A stretch of DNA of 64,000 nucleotides from Prevotella sp. UBA2850 (lineage in GTDB: Bacteria; Bacteroidota; Bacteroidia; Bacteroidales; Bacteroidaceae), in assembly GCA_002350805.1 (NCBI GenBank), contig DEFO01000058.1, forward strand, positions 1-64,000, written 5' to 3'. Below are positions 33,684 through 42,273 of this stretch, piece by piece. The notes under the pieces are model-generated. The model did not search any database, had not been told where the DNA came from, and saw nothing but the letters and a program-made list of their open reading frames with translations. A program made the position numbers and the translations under genes. Position 1 is the stretch's first letter. Every line of letters begins with the position of its first letter.

Positions 33684-35313
33684 TGTCAGTCTTCATCTGC
33701 TTCACATAGCGGGCATAGGAGGAGGAGCCCACCATGCCGGTCGGTTGCTGAACGCCCTCCACCACGTTGCGGTAGCCGACGGGCATCGACCGGTAGCCGC
33801 CATACTGCTGCACCCACGACATATAGCGCATGAAGTCGTTCACATTTCCCTTGAGCAGCAGCTGCCCCATCATATAGTCGAGCGCCAGGGTGTTCTCCGG
33901 ATTGTTGATGAACAACAGGCCGAACACCTTCTCCAACTCGGGATAGCTGAACAGCATATCGTTTTTGAAGCGCAGCTTGCGCATCCTGCCCCACACGGGA
34001 TGGGTGTTCACCCAGGCCTCTTTCGACATGATGCGCTCGGCCTGCTCTGCCCAACTGCGGTAGAACAGACTCTTCTTCAGCAGGGCGAGATGCTTGCGGG
34101 CGGTCGCGTAATGGCCGTTCACGATCATACACTCCACGATGCGCTGGGTGCAGCGGCCGCTCTTCTTCGCGTTGAGGATTGACTCCTGAATGTCGAACAT
34201 ATAGCGCTGCGCGGAGTTGACAAGGCCCAGTCGCCAGAACGCCTCTGCCGAGGGCAGGTCGCTGGTCATGTCGCGGAAACGGGGCATAATGAGCGCGTCG
34301 GGGCCGCTTTGGTAGAAGTCGAACATACGGTCGGCCAACTGGCGGGTCATGCCCAGAGCCAGATTGACGCTCACACTACTGAAAGGCGTACGCACCTGAT
34401 AGCGCTGGGCACGCTCAATCACCTCATTCCACCGCTCGTTGCGAATAAGATAGTCCTGGCGGATGAGCTCATATTTCTCGCGGTCGTAACCCTTTGTCGG
34501 GCCCAGCCAGGCCAGCACGGCCACCGCAATCACTCCCCCTGTGACGACCATCATATTGCCTTTCCGGCTCAGAGACAGACGGCCGGCCAGGCCGATGAGC
34601 ACCATCAGCACGGGAATCAGCAACTGCAGCACTGGCATCTGCATCGGGATGCGGTAATAGCACATGGTGAGGAGCACGGTTTCCAACGGCCACTGGCCCA
34701 GGACGGTGTAGTAAGCCAGCCACTCGACGGCCAGCACCCACAAGAGCATCCAGGCGCAGCGCCACCCCAACTGCACCACCCGCAAGGCGGCATAGAGCCA
34801 CACCATGGGGCCGAACAGCCAATAGAACAGCGGAACGACCAGCAGGTCGGCCCACCAGCCAGTCCGCATCATGAGCCGGGCAGTCAGCAATGCCGCACAG
34901 AGCGCCACCGCATACGACAGCATCACATTCTCGTCGCCCATGTGCCACAGCAGAAGCACCGGCGGGAGAAACGAAAGGACGAAAAGGAAAGAGGAGGGAA
35001 CTGACGACGAGGGTGGCAGCTTTCTCAACAGACGGTAGAAAAGATGCTGCAGCAAGCCAAAAAGCACGGCCAGCAGCAGGGCGCCAAGCCACGGAATGAA
35101 ATAAAACTGCGTGAGGAACTCGCCGATATAGTCGGCCAGGCCGCCAGCCATCTGCAGCTTTCCGGAGAAGTAGCCGCCATCGAACAGGAACAGCTGGTAC
35201 TGCTCCTGGTAGCTCAAAGCATGCGGATAACCTTTCCACCAGAAAAGGAACACCGCCACCACCAACATCAGGGTGAATGCCGCTCTCGAGAAACTGCCTG
35301 CCGCTTTAGTCAT
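33670..35313 (-). CDS. DUF6057-like polytopic membrane protein, copy 3
   Basis: The 547-residue protein has YPHALSYQEQYQLFLFDG near the N-terminus, about nine or ten hydrophobic helices up to about residue 290, and a soluble helical C-terminus (TQRIVECMIVNGHYATARKHL). First gene of a five-gene leftward operon (DUF6057, CxxCH, DUF4369-like, DUF6057, CxxCH). A -7 element, TACCTTTG, lies about 20 bp upstream. Confidence 0.72.
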   Translation of the reverse strand: MTKAAGSFSRAAFTLMLVVAVFLFWWKGYPHALSYQEQYQLFLFDGGYFSGKLQMAGGLADYIGEFLTQFYFIPWLGALLLAVLFGLLQHLFYRLLRKLPPSSSVPSSFLFVLSFLPPVLLLWHMGDENVMLSYAVALCAALLTARLMMRTGWWADLLVVPLFYWLFGPMVWLYAALRVVQLGWRCAWMLLWVLAVEWLAYYTVLGQWPLETVLLTMCYYRIPMQMPVLQLLIPVLMVLIGLAGRLSLSRKGNMMVVTGGVIAVAVLAWLGPTKGYDREKYELIRQDYLIRNERWNEVIERAQRYQVRTPFSSVSVNLALGMTRQLADRMFDFYQSGPDALIMPRFRDMTSDLPSAEAFWRLGLVNSAQRYMFDIQESILNAKKSGRCTQRIVECMIVNGHYATARKHLALLKKSLFYRSWAEQAERIMSKEAWVNTHPVWGRMRKLRFKNDMLFSYPELEKVFGLLFINNPENTLALDYMMGQLLLKGNVNDFMRYMSWVQQYGGYRSMPVGYRNVVEGVQQPTGMVGSSSYARYVKQMKTDNENE

Positions 35314-35331
35314 CTTTCATGTTATTACATG

Positions 35332-35339
35332 CAAAGGTA
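35332..35339 (-). promoter_or_regulatory. Promoter -7 element of the five-gene DUF6057/CxxCH operon
   Basis: TACCTTTG on the minus strand. The -33 position is only a weak TTTC. The leader to the ATG is about 10-15 nt. Confidence 0.45.
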
Positions 35340-35388
35340 AAACAAAAATCTGATTTACCGAAACAAACCACATACGAATTTGCACAAA

Positions 35389-35419
35389 ACCGCCCCGCAT
35401 CATGTCGGCGCGGGGCGGT
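35389..35419 (-). terminator. Terminator of the SusCD operon
   Basis: ACCGCCCCGC and its perfect complement (35389-35398 and 35410-35419) form a 10-bp stem with an 11-base loop, followed on the minus strand by TTTTG. It lies 25 bp after the stop of the 35444 gene. Confidence 0.75.
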
Positions 35420-35443
35420 TGAGCGTTATTCATCGGGAAAGAG

Positions 35444-36355
35444 TTACTTCGCCTTGAAGGCCCACCATGTGGCCTCGCTCCAAGAGCCTGTTCCGGGCTC
35501 TGCAAAGATGAGCTTCATATTCTTGTCGTCGAGCTGCATGATCTCAAACTCGTTGACCACCTTACCTCCGCCATTGATCTTGAAGGGGAACAGCATGGTA
35601 CCGTTGGTCACCGTCAGCTTGCCCTGTGCCCAGACATCATTGCCATTCATAGTCGGTGTCATGTCGAACGAAAGGAGGCCTTCCTGACCGATGGCCTTTC
35701 CATTGGCAGCAAACTTCTGAATCTTCGTTCCTGTCAGGGTGAAGGTCATATAGGCACCTGCATCCTCCTCACCAGTGGCAACACCCGTGTTAGAGTGGCC
35801 CAGCTGACCGGTGAGCTCCTCGGGCTTGGCGCCCCACCAGACACCATTTCCACCCTGTACGAAGCTGTCGCCAGAGCCAGGCAGATAACCCAAATTGCCC
35901 CATACAGCACCAGCAAACCACTGGCCGGGGAAGCTCTCGGTATCCCAAGTCCAGTCTTTCTCGCCATCGCCGTAGAGATAGCCCCACTGGGGGAGCACGG
36001 GATATCTGTCAGACAACTCATCGACCGTGATGGGGAACTCGACAGAAACCACAGAACCGTCGCCATTGCAGGCCTTACACGTCAGCGTGTGGTTGCCGGT
36101 AACCAGCATGGTGAACTGAGCATCGTTGGCCTTGACGACCTCCACATTATTCGTCCACATCACATTCACCGGTGCCGAACATCTCACAACAGCATGGTTG
36201 ACATTCTTACCATTTTCCTGATCGACTGTTACAGAACAATATTGTTTCAACTGCTCTGCCGTCAGGATAGGAGCATCAAAGTCCTTCTCGCTCTGCATGG
36301 GGTCACAAGCAACCAGAAGGGCCAATGCCATGATAGATAATATAATCTTTTTCAT
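35444..36355 (-). CDS. SusE/F-position surface lipoprotein
   Basis: The 303-residue lipoprotein (LLVAC, Cys16) follows SusD by 20 bp, the usual place of a surface glycan-binding protein. An immunoglobulin-like beta region (VNVMWTNNVEVVKANDAQFTMLV) at about 60-110 precedes a Trp- and Gly-rich domain (WGYLYGDGEKDWTWDTES, PGQWFAGAVWGNLGYLP). By analogy it would bind ligand at the cell surface for the SusCD porter. No enzyme motif is visible. Confidence 0.7.
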   Translation of the reverse strand: MKKIILSIMALALLVACDPMQSEKDFDAPILTAEQLKQYCSVTVDQENGKNVNHAVVRCSAPVNVMWTNNVEVVKANDAQFTMLVTGNHTLTCKACNGDGSVVSVEFPITVDELSDRYPVLPQWGYLYGDGEKDWTWDTESFPGQWFAGAVWGNLGYLPGSGDSFVQGGNGVWWGAKPEELTGQLGHSNTGVATGEEDAGAYMTFTLTGTKIQKFAANGKAIGQEGLLSFDMTPTMNGNDVWAQGKLTVTNGTMLFPFKINGGGKVVNEFEIMQLDDKNMKLIFAEPGTGSWSEATWWAFKAK

Positions 36356-36375
36356 TTCGCTATTCGTTGATTAAA

Positions 36376-38235
36376 TTAATAAACAGGTGTTCCTGACATA
36401 TTCCAGTCAGATGCATCACTACCCCAGCCAGGATTCTGCTTGAGCACTTCCTCGTCGCCTACCAGCTGAATCTGAGAAGTTGGAATCTGCAAGAAGCCAT
36501 TGGTCTCGGCATAGCGCTTAGCCCAACTAGAGGTGGCATGCTTCATGGTGGTCCAACGGCCTTGGTAGTTGACCTTCGAACCATTCTGACGCTCCAAAGC
36601 ACGGGCGGCCTCGCAACTCTCGCCACCGTCGATGCCCGACCAACGGCGCAGGTCGTTGAAGCGTACGCCCTCGAATGCCAATTCGAAACGACGCTCGTTC
36701 TTGATGTTCTGCCAAGAATAGGTCGTGGCAGGCAGACCAGCACGTGCGCGCACCTTATTCATCTGGGTGGCATCGCCGGTCAGCTCTGAGTGCATCAGCA
36801 TCACATCGGCCAAGCGGATCAGGGTCAAGTCGCAGAAATGCGAGCCCTGCATACAGTTACCGTTCATCGGACCTTGATAGTTCTCCGGATCGGCAACGTC
36901 CCACCATGTGTATGGGCCAGAGCCCGTGTAAGCGCCCCAGTCGGCCTCCATCACGGTGACAGGCATCAGCTTCTTGTTGTAGTAGCCTGCGTCCTCCGTA
37001 CAGCTGGTGGTGAACACGAAGTGGTTCAGCTCGTTGAGTGCATCGCAGATAGAGGCCTTCTTACGGATATCGTTGTCGGCCCAGTCGTCCCACAGTATTG
37101 ACTGTACGGGACCCTGGCCCCAACCCTGACCGAACGGGAAGGTGTTGGCAAGACCATTGACATAGGTCTTCCCCGTCACAGGATCGGTAGCTCCGGCAGC
37201 ATCATCATCACAGCGCAGTCCGCTGTAGAGCGACAGCTGGTTGCAGTAACCCATACCTGTTGTTCCGTTCCACGACTGGCAGTTCATGAACTGAATCTGG
37301 AAAATCTGCTCCTCGTTGCCATTGCCTGCGAAATATTTACCGGCATCATACAGGTCTTTCACGAAAGGATAGTCCTTGGCAGTGAACTGGTTGCTGTACT
37401 GCCACAGCTGGCGGAAGTCGCCCACCAGGCTGTAACCACCATTGTTGATGACGTCCTCAAGGGCCTTCACCACCTGGTCTTTCGTCAGTTCCTGCTCGCC
37501 ATCGAGGGTCATCACGGTGACAGGAGCCAAGTTGGCATTTGCCAGCTCTCCAGCCTTCTTGTAGAATCCCTGATAGAACATATAAGCACGTGCCAGCAAA
37601 GCCTCGGCGGCAAACTTGGTAGCATGACCGTCGCCCTGGGTCTTCTTCGTCATCAGTGAAGCAGCTTGCACCAGGTCACCCATGATATGCGGATAGATGA
37701 CAGTCTCTGCATCCTGCTGCGGACAGGGTGTAGGACAACCAGCCTGCCAGTAAGCGGGGATATTGCCAAACATCTGCGAGCCCCACATCACATAGAGAGC
37801 TCTCATGAACAAAGCCTCGCCCAGCAGTTGGTCGCGATCGGCTTGATTTGCCCATTCCACATTGTCGATAGAGTAAATAATGGTACTTGCACGGTTCAAT
37901 CCCTCGTAGACGTGCTTCCAGGCATTCTCGTAGAGATTCTCCTTGTTGGTCGTCATGTGGCCTACGGCATGCGACTCGGTATCACCGGTACCGCCACCAC
38001 CATTACAGTCGTCCGACATCAGATTCCATACAAAATACGGAGTCTCCAACGGAGATGTCACAAAGCCGTTGAGAACAGAATAAACACCATTCAGCTCGCT
38101 GACCACATCGTCGGAGCTGGCTGGGAAGTTACCCGTGTCCTGCTTGGTATAATTGATTGAGTCCAGCTGATCCTCACACGATGAAATGCTGAATGCGAGT
38201 AATGTAGCTGCGGCTATAGTTAATATCTTTTTCAT
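36376..38235 (-). CDS. SusD/RagB-family nutrient-binding lipoprotein
   Basis: The 619-residue lipoprotein has a lipobox (SISSC, Cys20), a SusD-like N-terminal region (FPASSDDVVSELNGVYSVLN), TPR-type helices (NRASTIIYSIDNVEW, LLGEALFMRALYV), and the typical C-terminus (ADVMLMHSELTGDATQMNKV, RRFELAFEGVRFNDLRRW). It caps the partner SusC barrel and captures the substrate, whose identity is unknown. 34 bp after SusC. Confidence 0.93.
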   Translation of the reverse strand: MKKILTIAAATLLAFSISSCEDQLDSINYTKQDTGNFPASSDDVVSELNGVYSVLNGFVTSPLETPYFVWNLMSDDCNGGGGTGDTESHAVGHMTTNKENLYENAWKHVYEGLNRASTIIYSIDNVEWANQADRDQLLGEALFMRALYVMWGSQMFGNIPAYWQAGCPTPCPQQDAETVIYPHIMGDLVQAASLMTKKTQGDGHATKFAAEALLARAYMFYQGFYKKAGELANANLAPVTVMTLDGEQELTKDQVVKALEDVINNGGYSLVGDFRQLWQYSNQFTAKDYPFVKDLYDAGKYFAGNGNEEQIFQIQFMNCQSWNGTTGMGYCNQLSLYSGLRCDDDAAGATDPVTGKTYVNGLANTFPFGQGWGQGPVQSILWDDWADNDIRKKASICDALNELNHFVFTTSCTEDAGYYNKKLMPVTVMEADWGAYTGSGPYTWWDVADPENYQGPMNGNCMQGSHFCDLTLIRLADVMLMHSELTGDATQMNKVRARAGLPATTYSWQNIKNERRFELAFEGVRFNDLRRWSGIDGGESCEAARALERQNGSKVNYQGRWTTMKHATSSWAKRYAETNGFLQIPTSQIQLVGDEEVLKQNPGWGSDASDWNMSGTPVY

Positions 38236-38269
38236 ATCTTTTCTTCCTAAAAATTATGTTATCGTTGCT

Positions 38270-41200
38270 TTAGAACTTGATATTGACACCAACAAGATAA
38301 GTGCGCGAGGTGGGATACAGACCCACATCAATACCACGTGCCCAAGAATCATTACCACCACTTGAGCCCACCTCCGGGTCTACACCTGTGTAGCCTGTGA
38401 AGGTGTGCAGATTCTGTGCCTGCACATAGAGGCGCAGCTGCTGGAAGGGAGAAGACTTCCAAATCTTGTTGAAGTCGTATCCCAGCGTGATGTTCTGAAT
38501 GCGGAAGAAGTCGGCATCCTGCATATAGCGCGTAGAAACCCACTGGTTGTTGTCACCGGCCAGCACCAGTCGGGGCTGGGTGTTGCTGGTGCCCTGTCCG
38601 TGCCAGCGCTCGAAGATGTCCTGTGTGAAGTTGTCATACGGGTTGGCGAGCTGGGCTGTGCGGAAATACTGCATCACCTGCATGCCGAACTGGCCACTGC
38701 CTGTGACGGAGAAGTCGAAGCCCTTATAGTCGAATCCGAGGCTGACACCCAGTGTCACATCGGGATGAGGATTACCAATCTCATGGCGGTCGAAGTCATA
38801 GTTGATCACACCGTCGCCATCGTAGTCGTCCCAGATCATATCGCCAGGCTGAGCGTCGTCACGTACGGCCTTGCCTGCGGCGCGGGCCTCGTTGATCTCG
38901 TCGATGGTCTGCCAGATGCCGCTATACGACATTCCGTAGAAATAAGCAATGGGGTGGCCCACCTCAACACGCGACACATAGGAAGAGTTCTCGAAGAGAG
39001 CCTTGTTGGCACCGTTGATGATTCCCTGCTCGTTGGCGATACGTGTGACTTTGTTCTTGTTGGTGGCAAAGTTCACGTTGGCGTGATAGTTGAAGTCGTC
39101 GCCAATCTTGTCGCGCCAGGAGAGTGCCACCTCAATACCCTTATTCTCGATGTCACCACCGTTGATGTAAGGAGCGCCGGTACCCAGCACCATCAGGATA
39201 GGAGCCTGAATCAGCCAGTCCTTTGTGGTCTTCTTATACCAGTCGAAGTTCAAATTCAGACGGCTGTCGAGGAAGCGGGCGTCGAAACCGATATTCAGCT
39301 GCTCAGAGGTCTCCCATGTGATATCCTCGTTGGGAACGATGTCGGCGAAAGCACCCGGCTGATAGTTGGTCTGCGACAAGGTCTGAGCCATCGAGCTGCC
39401 GAACTTGTAAGCGTAGTCGGCATAGCTGGTGGGCGAGTAGGCGATGGTGGCCAGATACTGGAAGTTAGGAATCTGGCAGTTACCGTTCTGTCCCCATGAA
39501 GCACGGACCTTCAAATAGTCCATCCAGCTCTTGGTCGACTCCATGAATTTCTCCGAGGAGATGACCCAACCGGCAGACACTGAGGGGAAGTAACCCCAGC
39601 GATGGCCACGGGCAAAGTTGGAAGAGCCATCGGCACGCAAGGTGAACGTGGCCATATATTTCTCGTCGTAGTTCCAGTTCACACGGCCGAAGAAGGAAGC
39701 TAGGGCAGAGTCACCCCAAGGAGCACCGGAGAACGAGGAAATCTGACTGGCGCTGAAGTTAGAGGGCCATGCGAAAATACCGTTGTGTATCATCGACTTC
39801 TCCTCGCCTTCCTTGGCCTTCACGCCTACCGAGAGGCTCTGTCCCCACTGGTTCTTCTCAAACGACTGACCAATCATCACGTCGATGCTGTTCTTGCCCA
39901 GCATAGGCAGCTGATAAGACAGGGTGTTGTCCACTGAGAAGCTGCTGCCGTCGCTCGACTGCTGCGTAGAGGAGTAGTCACCCGAAGAACTCGACTGGTT
40001 CATAGAGAACGGACGGCCGTAGCTGCGGGCATTGTACGAGCTGTAACCCGTGTTGAACGATCCGCGATAGCGCAGGCCCTTCAAAGGCTCGATGATCCAG
40101 AAGAAGGTAGCGCCCACACCAAAGTTACGGTCTTTCTGTAAAGAGTTGAACTGACCGTTGTAGATACCCTGAAGCGGGTTCGACCACATCTGGCCGCTAT
40201 AGCCCGACGAGTTCTGTGAGTAACTGGTCAGCGAGCCGTCCTCGTTGAAAGGAATCACCAGCGGAGAGGCAATGTAAACGGGCTGGATAGAGTTCCAGTA
40301 ACCGGTACCCTCCTGCAGACCGCGGGCGGTGTTATACCAGTACGAGATGTTCTCACCGATGGTGATAATATCGTGCGTCTTGCCCTTGAGCAGCACATGC
40401 TCTGAATTGATGCGGCCGCCATAGCGCTTGTACTGCGGAGCCACGTCGGCACCGAAGGTACCATTGTTGGAAGTGTAGTTCAGGCCCAGGGCAAACTTCG
40501 AGCGCTCCGAACCACCTGTGAGGCTGAACGAATGGTTGAACTGCATGGCGTTCTTCACGCGATAGACCTCAAACCAGTCGGTGCCTTCCCATCCTGCATT
40601 CACCTTATCGATGATGCTCTGCGGAACAACACTGTTCCAGTTCAGAGGATTTCCCGTTGTATTAAAGTTCAGCTCGTTCACAATCTGCATGTATTGCTGG
40701 GCATTCAGCGTGGCAGGACGCTTGGCGGGGTTGCTCCATCCGATATATCCGTCGTAAGAAGCCTGAATCTTACCAACCTTTCCCTGCTTGGTGGTCACCA
40801 GAATCACACCGTTGGCAGCACGGGCACCATAGATGGCAGCCGAGGCGGCGTCCTTCAGCACGTCGATGCTCTCGATGTCAGCGGGGTTCAGACCGTTCAG
40901 ACCGTCGTCGGCTGTTCCTGCCGAGATACCGTCGATGATCAGCAGTGGCGAAGAAGTACCCATGGTACCCACACCACGAATGTTCACCTTGAAGCCCTTA
41001 CCAGGCTGTGCTGAAGCCTGCGTGATCTGCACACCAGGAGTGCTGGCCTGCATGGCGGTCAGGGCGTTGGTGGTGTTCAGCTTGGCTATGTCGTCACCTT
41101 TCACCTGAACAGTGGCACCGGTCACCAGCTTTTTCTTCTGGACACCGTAACCTACAACCACCACTTCCTCCAGCGATTGGCTGTCTTCTTTCATCGTCAC

Positions 41201-41518
41201 ATTGATCACGCTCTGGTTACCCACCACAACCTCCTGCGGCTCATAACCCACATAAGTGAATACCAAGGTAGCCCCTGGCTGAACGTTAATCGTGAAGTTA
41301 CCGTCGAAATCGGTCACCACACCATTGTTCGTTCCTTTCTCCCTCACCGTCACGCCGATGGCAGGACCCATGGCGTCGCTGACAGTACCTTTCACTGTTT
41401 TGGTCTGCTGGACCGAGGCAACTGAGTTGCTCTCAGCCTTTGCTTCCGGTGCATAGCCCCATGAGAGGAGTGCGCATGCACCCAACAGCAGCGCTGTTTT
41501 TCTAAAGTTTGAATTCAT
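38270..41518 (-). CDS. SusC/RagA-family TonB-linked outer-membrane protein
   Basis: The 1082-residue porter has a signal peptide (ends about 28, AKA-E), a carboxypeptidase-regulatory-like domain (about 42-125, VKGTVSDAMGPAIGVTV), a TonB-box region (LEEVVVVGYGVQKKK), a plug (VNIRGVGTMGTSSPLLIIDG ...), and a large barrel ending in VGVNIKF. It imports a ligand with TonB energy. First gene of the SusC-SusD-lipoprotein operon. No sigma/anti-sigma, hybrid two-component regulator or glycosidase lies next to it. Confidence 0.95.
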   Translation of the reverse strand: MNSNFRKTALLLGACALLSWGYAPEAKAESNSVASVQQTKTVKGTVSDAMGPAIGVTVREKGTNNGVVTDFDGNFTINVQPGATLVFTYVGYEPQEVVVGNQSVINVTMKEDSQSLEEVVVVGYGVQKKKLVTGATVQVKGDDIAKLNTTNALTAMQASTPGVQITQASAQPGKGFKVNIRGVGTMGTSSPLLIIDGISAGTADDGLNGLNPADIESIDVLKDAASAAIYGARAANGVILVTTKQGKVGKIQASYDGYIGWSNPAKRPATLNAQQYMQIVNELNFNTTGNPLNWNSVVPQSIIDKVNAGWEGTDWFEVYRVKNAMQFNHSFSLTGGSERSKFALGLNYTSNNGTFGADVAPQYKRYGGRINSEHVLLKGKTHDIITIGENISYWYNTARGLQEGTGYWNSIQPVYIASPLVIPFNEDGSLTSYSQNSSGYSGQMWSNPLQGIYNGQFNSLQKDRNFGVGATFFWIIEPLKGLRYRGSFNTGYSSYNARSYGRPFSMNQSSSSGDYSSTQQSSDGSSFSVDNTLSYQLPMLGKNSIDVMIGQSFEKNQWGQSLSVGVKAKEGEEKSMIHNGIFAWPSNFSASQISSFSGAPWGDSALASFFGRVNWNYDEKYMATFTLRADGSSNFARGHRWGYFPSVSAGWVISSEKFMESTKSWMDYLKVRASWGQNGNCQIPNFQYLATIAYSPTSYADYAYKFGSSMAQTLSQTNYQPGAFADIVPNEDITWETSEQLNIGFDARFLDSRLNLNFDWYKKTTKDWLIQAPILMVLGTGAPYINGGDIENKGIEVALSWRDKIGDDFNYHANVNFATNKNKVTRIANEQGIINGANKALFENSSYVSRVEVGHPIAYFYGMSYSGIWQTIDEINEARAAGKAVRDDAQPGDMIWDDYDGDGVINYDFDRHEIGNPHPDVTLGVSLGFDYKGFDFSVTGSGQFGMQVMQYFRTAQLANPYDNFTQDIFERWHGQGTSNTQPRLVLAGDNNQWVSTRYMQDADFFRIQNITLGYDFNKIWKSSPFQQLRLYVQAQNLHTFTGYTGVDPEVGSSGGNDSWARGIDVGLYPTSRTYLVGVNIKF

Positions 41519-41617
41519 ACTTAAGTATTTTCTTAGGTTATTTTGAAAATTTCATGTTCATGATACGCGTCAATCATGTTACTGCTATTTTGACAAAAGT
41601 CATTAGCATCTGCCCAC

Positions 41618-41635
41618 CTTATTATATATAATAAG
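41618..41635. promoter_or_regulatory. 18-bp perfect palindrome in the susC leader
   Basis: CTTATTATATATAATAAG lies 100-118 bp upstream of the susC start, inside the predicted 5' leader. It may be an operator or an AU-rich RNA hairpin. Confidence 0.4.
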
Positions 41636-41757
41636 CTGGCATTAAGTCGTAGTTTCTATGTCTTACCGTTTTTACTCATGAGCTTAGGTTTTAAATTGTT
41701 AGTTATATGATTTATATTTATGTTGTCAGATATTTTTCTACACTTTCTTTCAATTTG

Positions 41758-41765
41758 CAAATATA
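41758..41765 (-). promoter_or_regulatory. susC promoter -7 element
   Basis: TATATTTG on the minus strand. No TTTG is present at the -33 distance, which suggests that an activator or alternative sigma factor is needed. The resulting leader would be about 230 nt. Confidence 0.45.
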
Positions 41766-41865
41766 GAGTATTCTGACAAGAAAATATGATACTTTTTTGA
41801 CTTTTTTCCATACTTTTTTCGATTTCTACACAAAAATGAATAATAATTGCAAGAAAGTATCATGT

Positions 41866-42130
41866 TCCCGTCCCGTTTAGGAGTGTAGGAGCTTTTCCAA
41901 GTGAGAAGGGAGAAGTGATAAGTGACAAGTATGAATACCCCGCCTCTTGACCCATCTTTAAGGGAGTTTGGGAGTTTAGGAGTTTGGGCAATAGTCTTTC
42001 GTTAGGAGTGTAGGAGTAAAGGAGTGTAGACAATACCCACGCCTCTTGAACCTTGAATTTTGAACTTTGAACCTTGAACTGGCGTCTGCCCTCTCTCCCC
42101 CTCGGGGGAGTTGGTGGGGGGCTTTTGGGG
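41866..42130 (-). repeat. Repeat mosaic (octamer, heptamer and GC palindrome modules)
   Basis: In order: octamer units (GGAGTGTA/GGAGTTTA), AGTGACAAGT-type heptamers, GGAGTTTGGGAGTTTA octamers, TTGAACC heptamers and the GC palindrome. It is an inverted copy of 47315-47650. No gene seen; apparent frames are translated repeats. Confidence 0.7.
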
Positions 42131-42162
42131 AGTTGGTGAGGGCTGGAGTATAGACAACACAC

Positions 42163-42203
42163 CGTTTCAGGCACAAAAACGGAGCCTTTTTATGCCTGAA
42201 ACG
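42163..42203. terminator. 41-bp near-palindrome after the threonine aldolase gene
   Basis: CGTTTCAGGCA (42163-42173) and TGCCTGAAACG (42193-42203) form an 11-bp stem; the interior also pairs as AAAAA/TTTTT. Placed 70 bp after the stop of the leftward aldolase gene, it may act as a terminator. Confidence 0.45.
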
Positions 42204-42273
42204 ATATTCATTCGTCATGTATTGGGATTCGAAAGCGAGACAAAGAGACAGGAAGAGGGTCTTCGCTGCCTTC

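Noticed and set aside
35389..35419. GC-rich hairpin as a possible riboswitch of the DUF6057 operon
   Set aside because: It lies downstream of the surface-lipoprotein stop and is followed by a U-tract on that strand, so it is a terminator.
35444..41518. SusCD region as a full polysaccharide utilisation locus
   Set aside because: No glycosidase, lyase or dedicated regulator is adjacent; the next gene upstream is a threonine aldolase behind a repeat block.
41860..42174. Open frames inside repeat mosaics (also at 47437-47643 and 51194-51532)
   Set aside because: They are translations of tandem repeats, give similar low-complexity peptides on both strands, and lack promoters.
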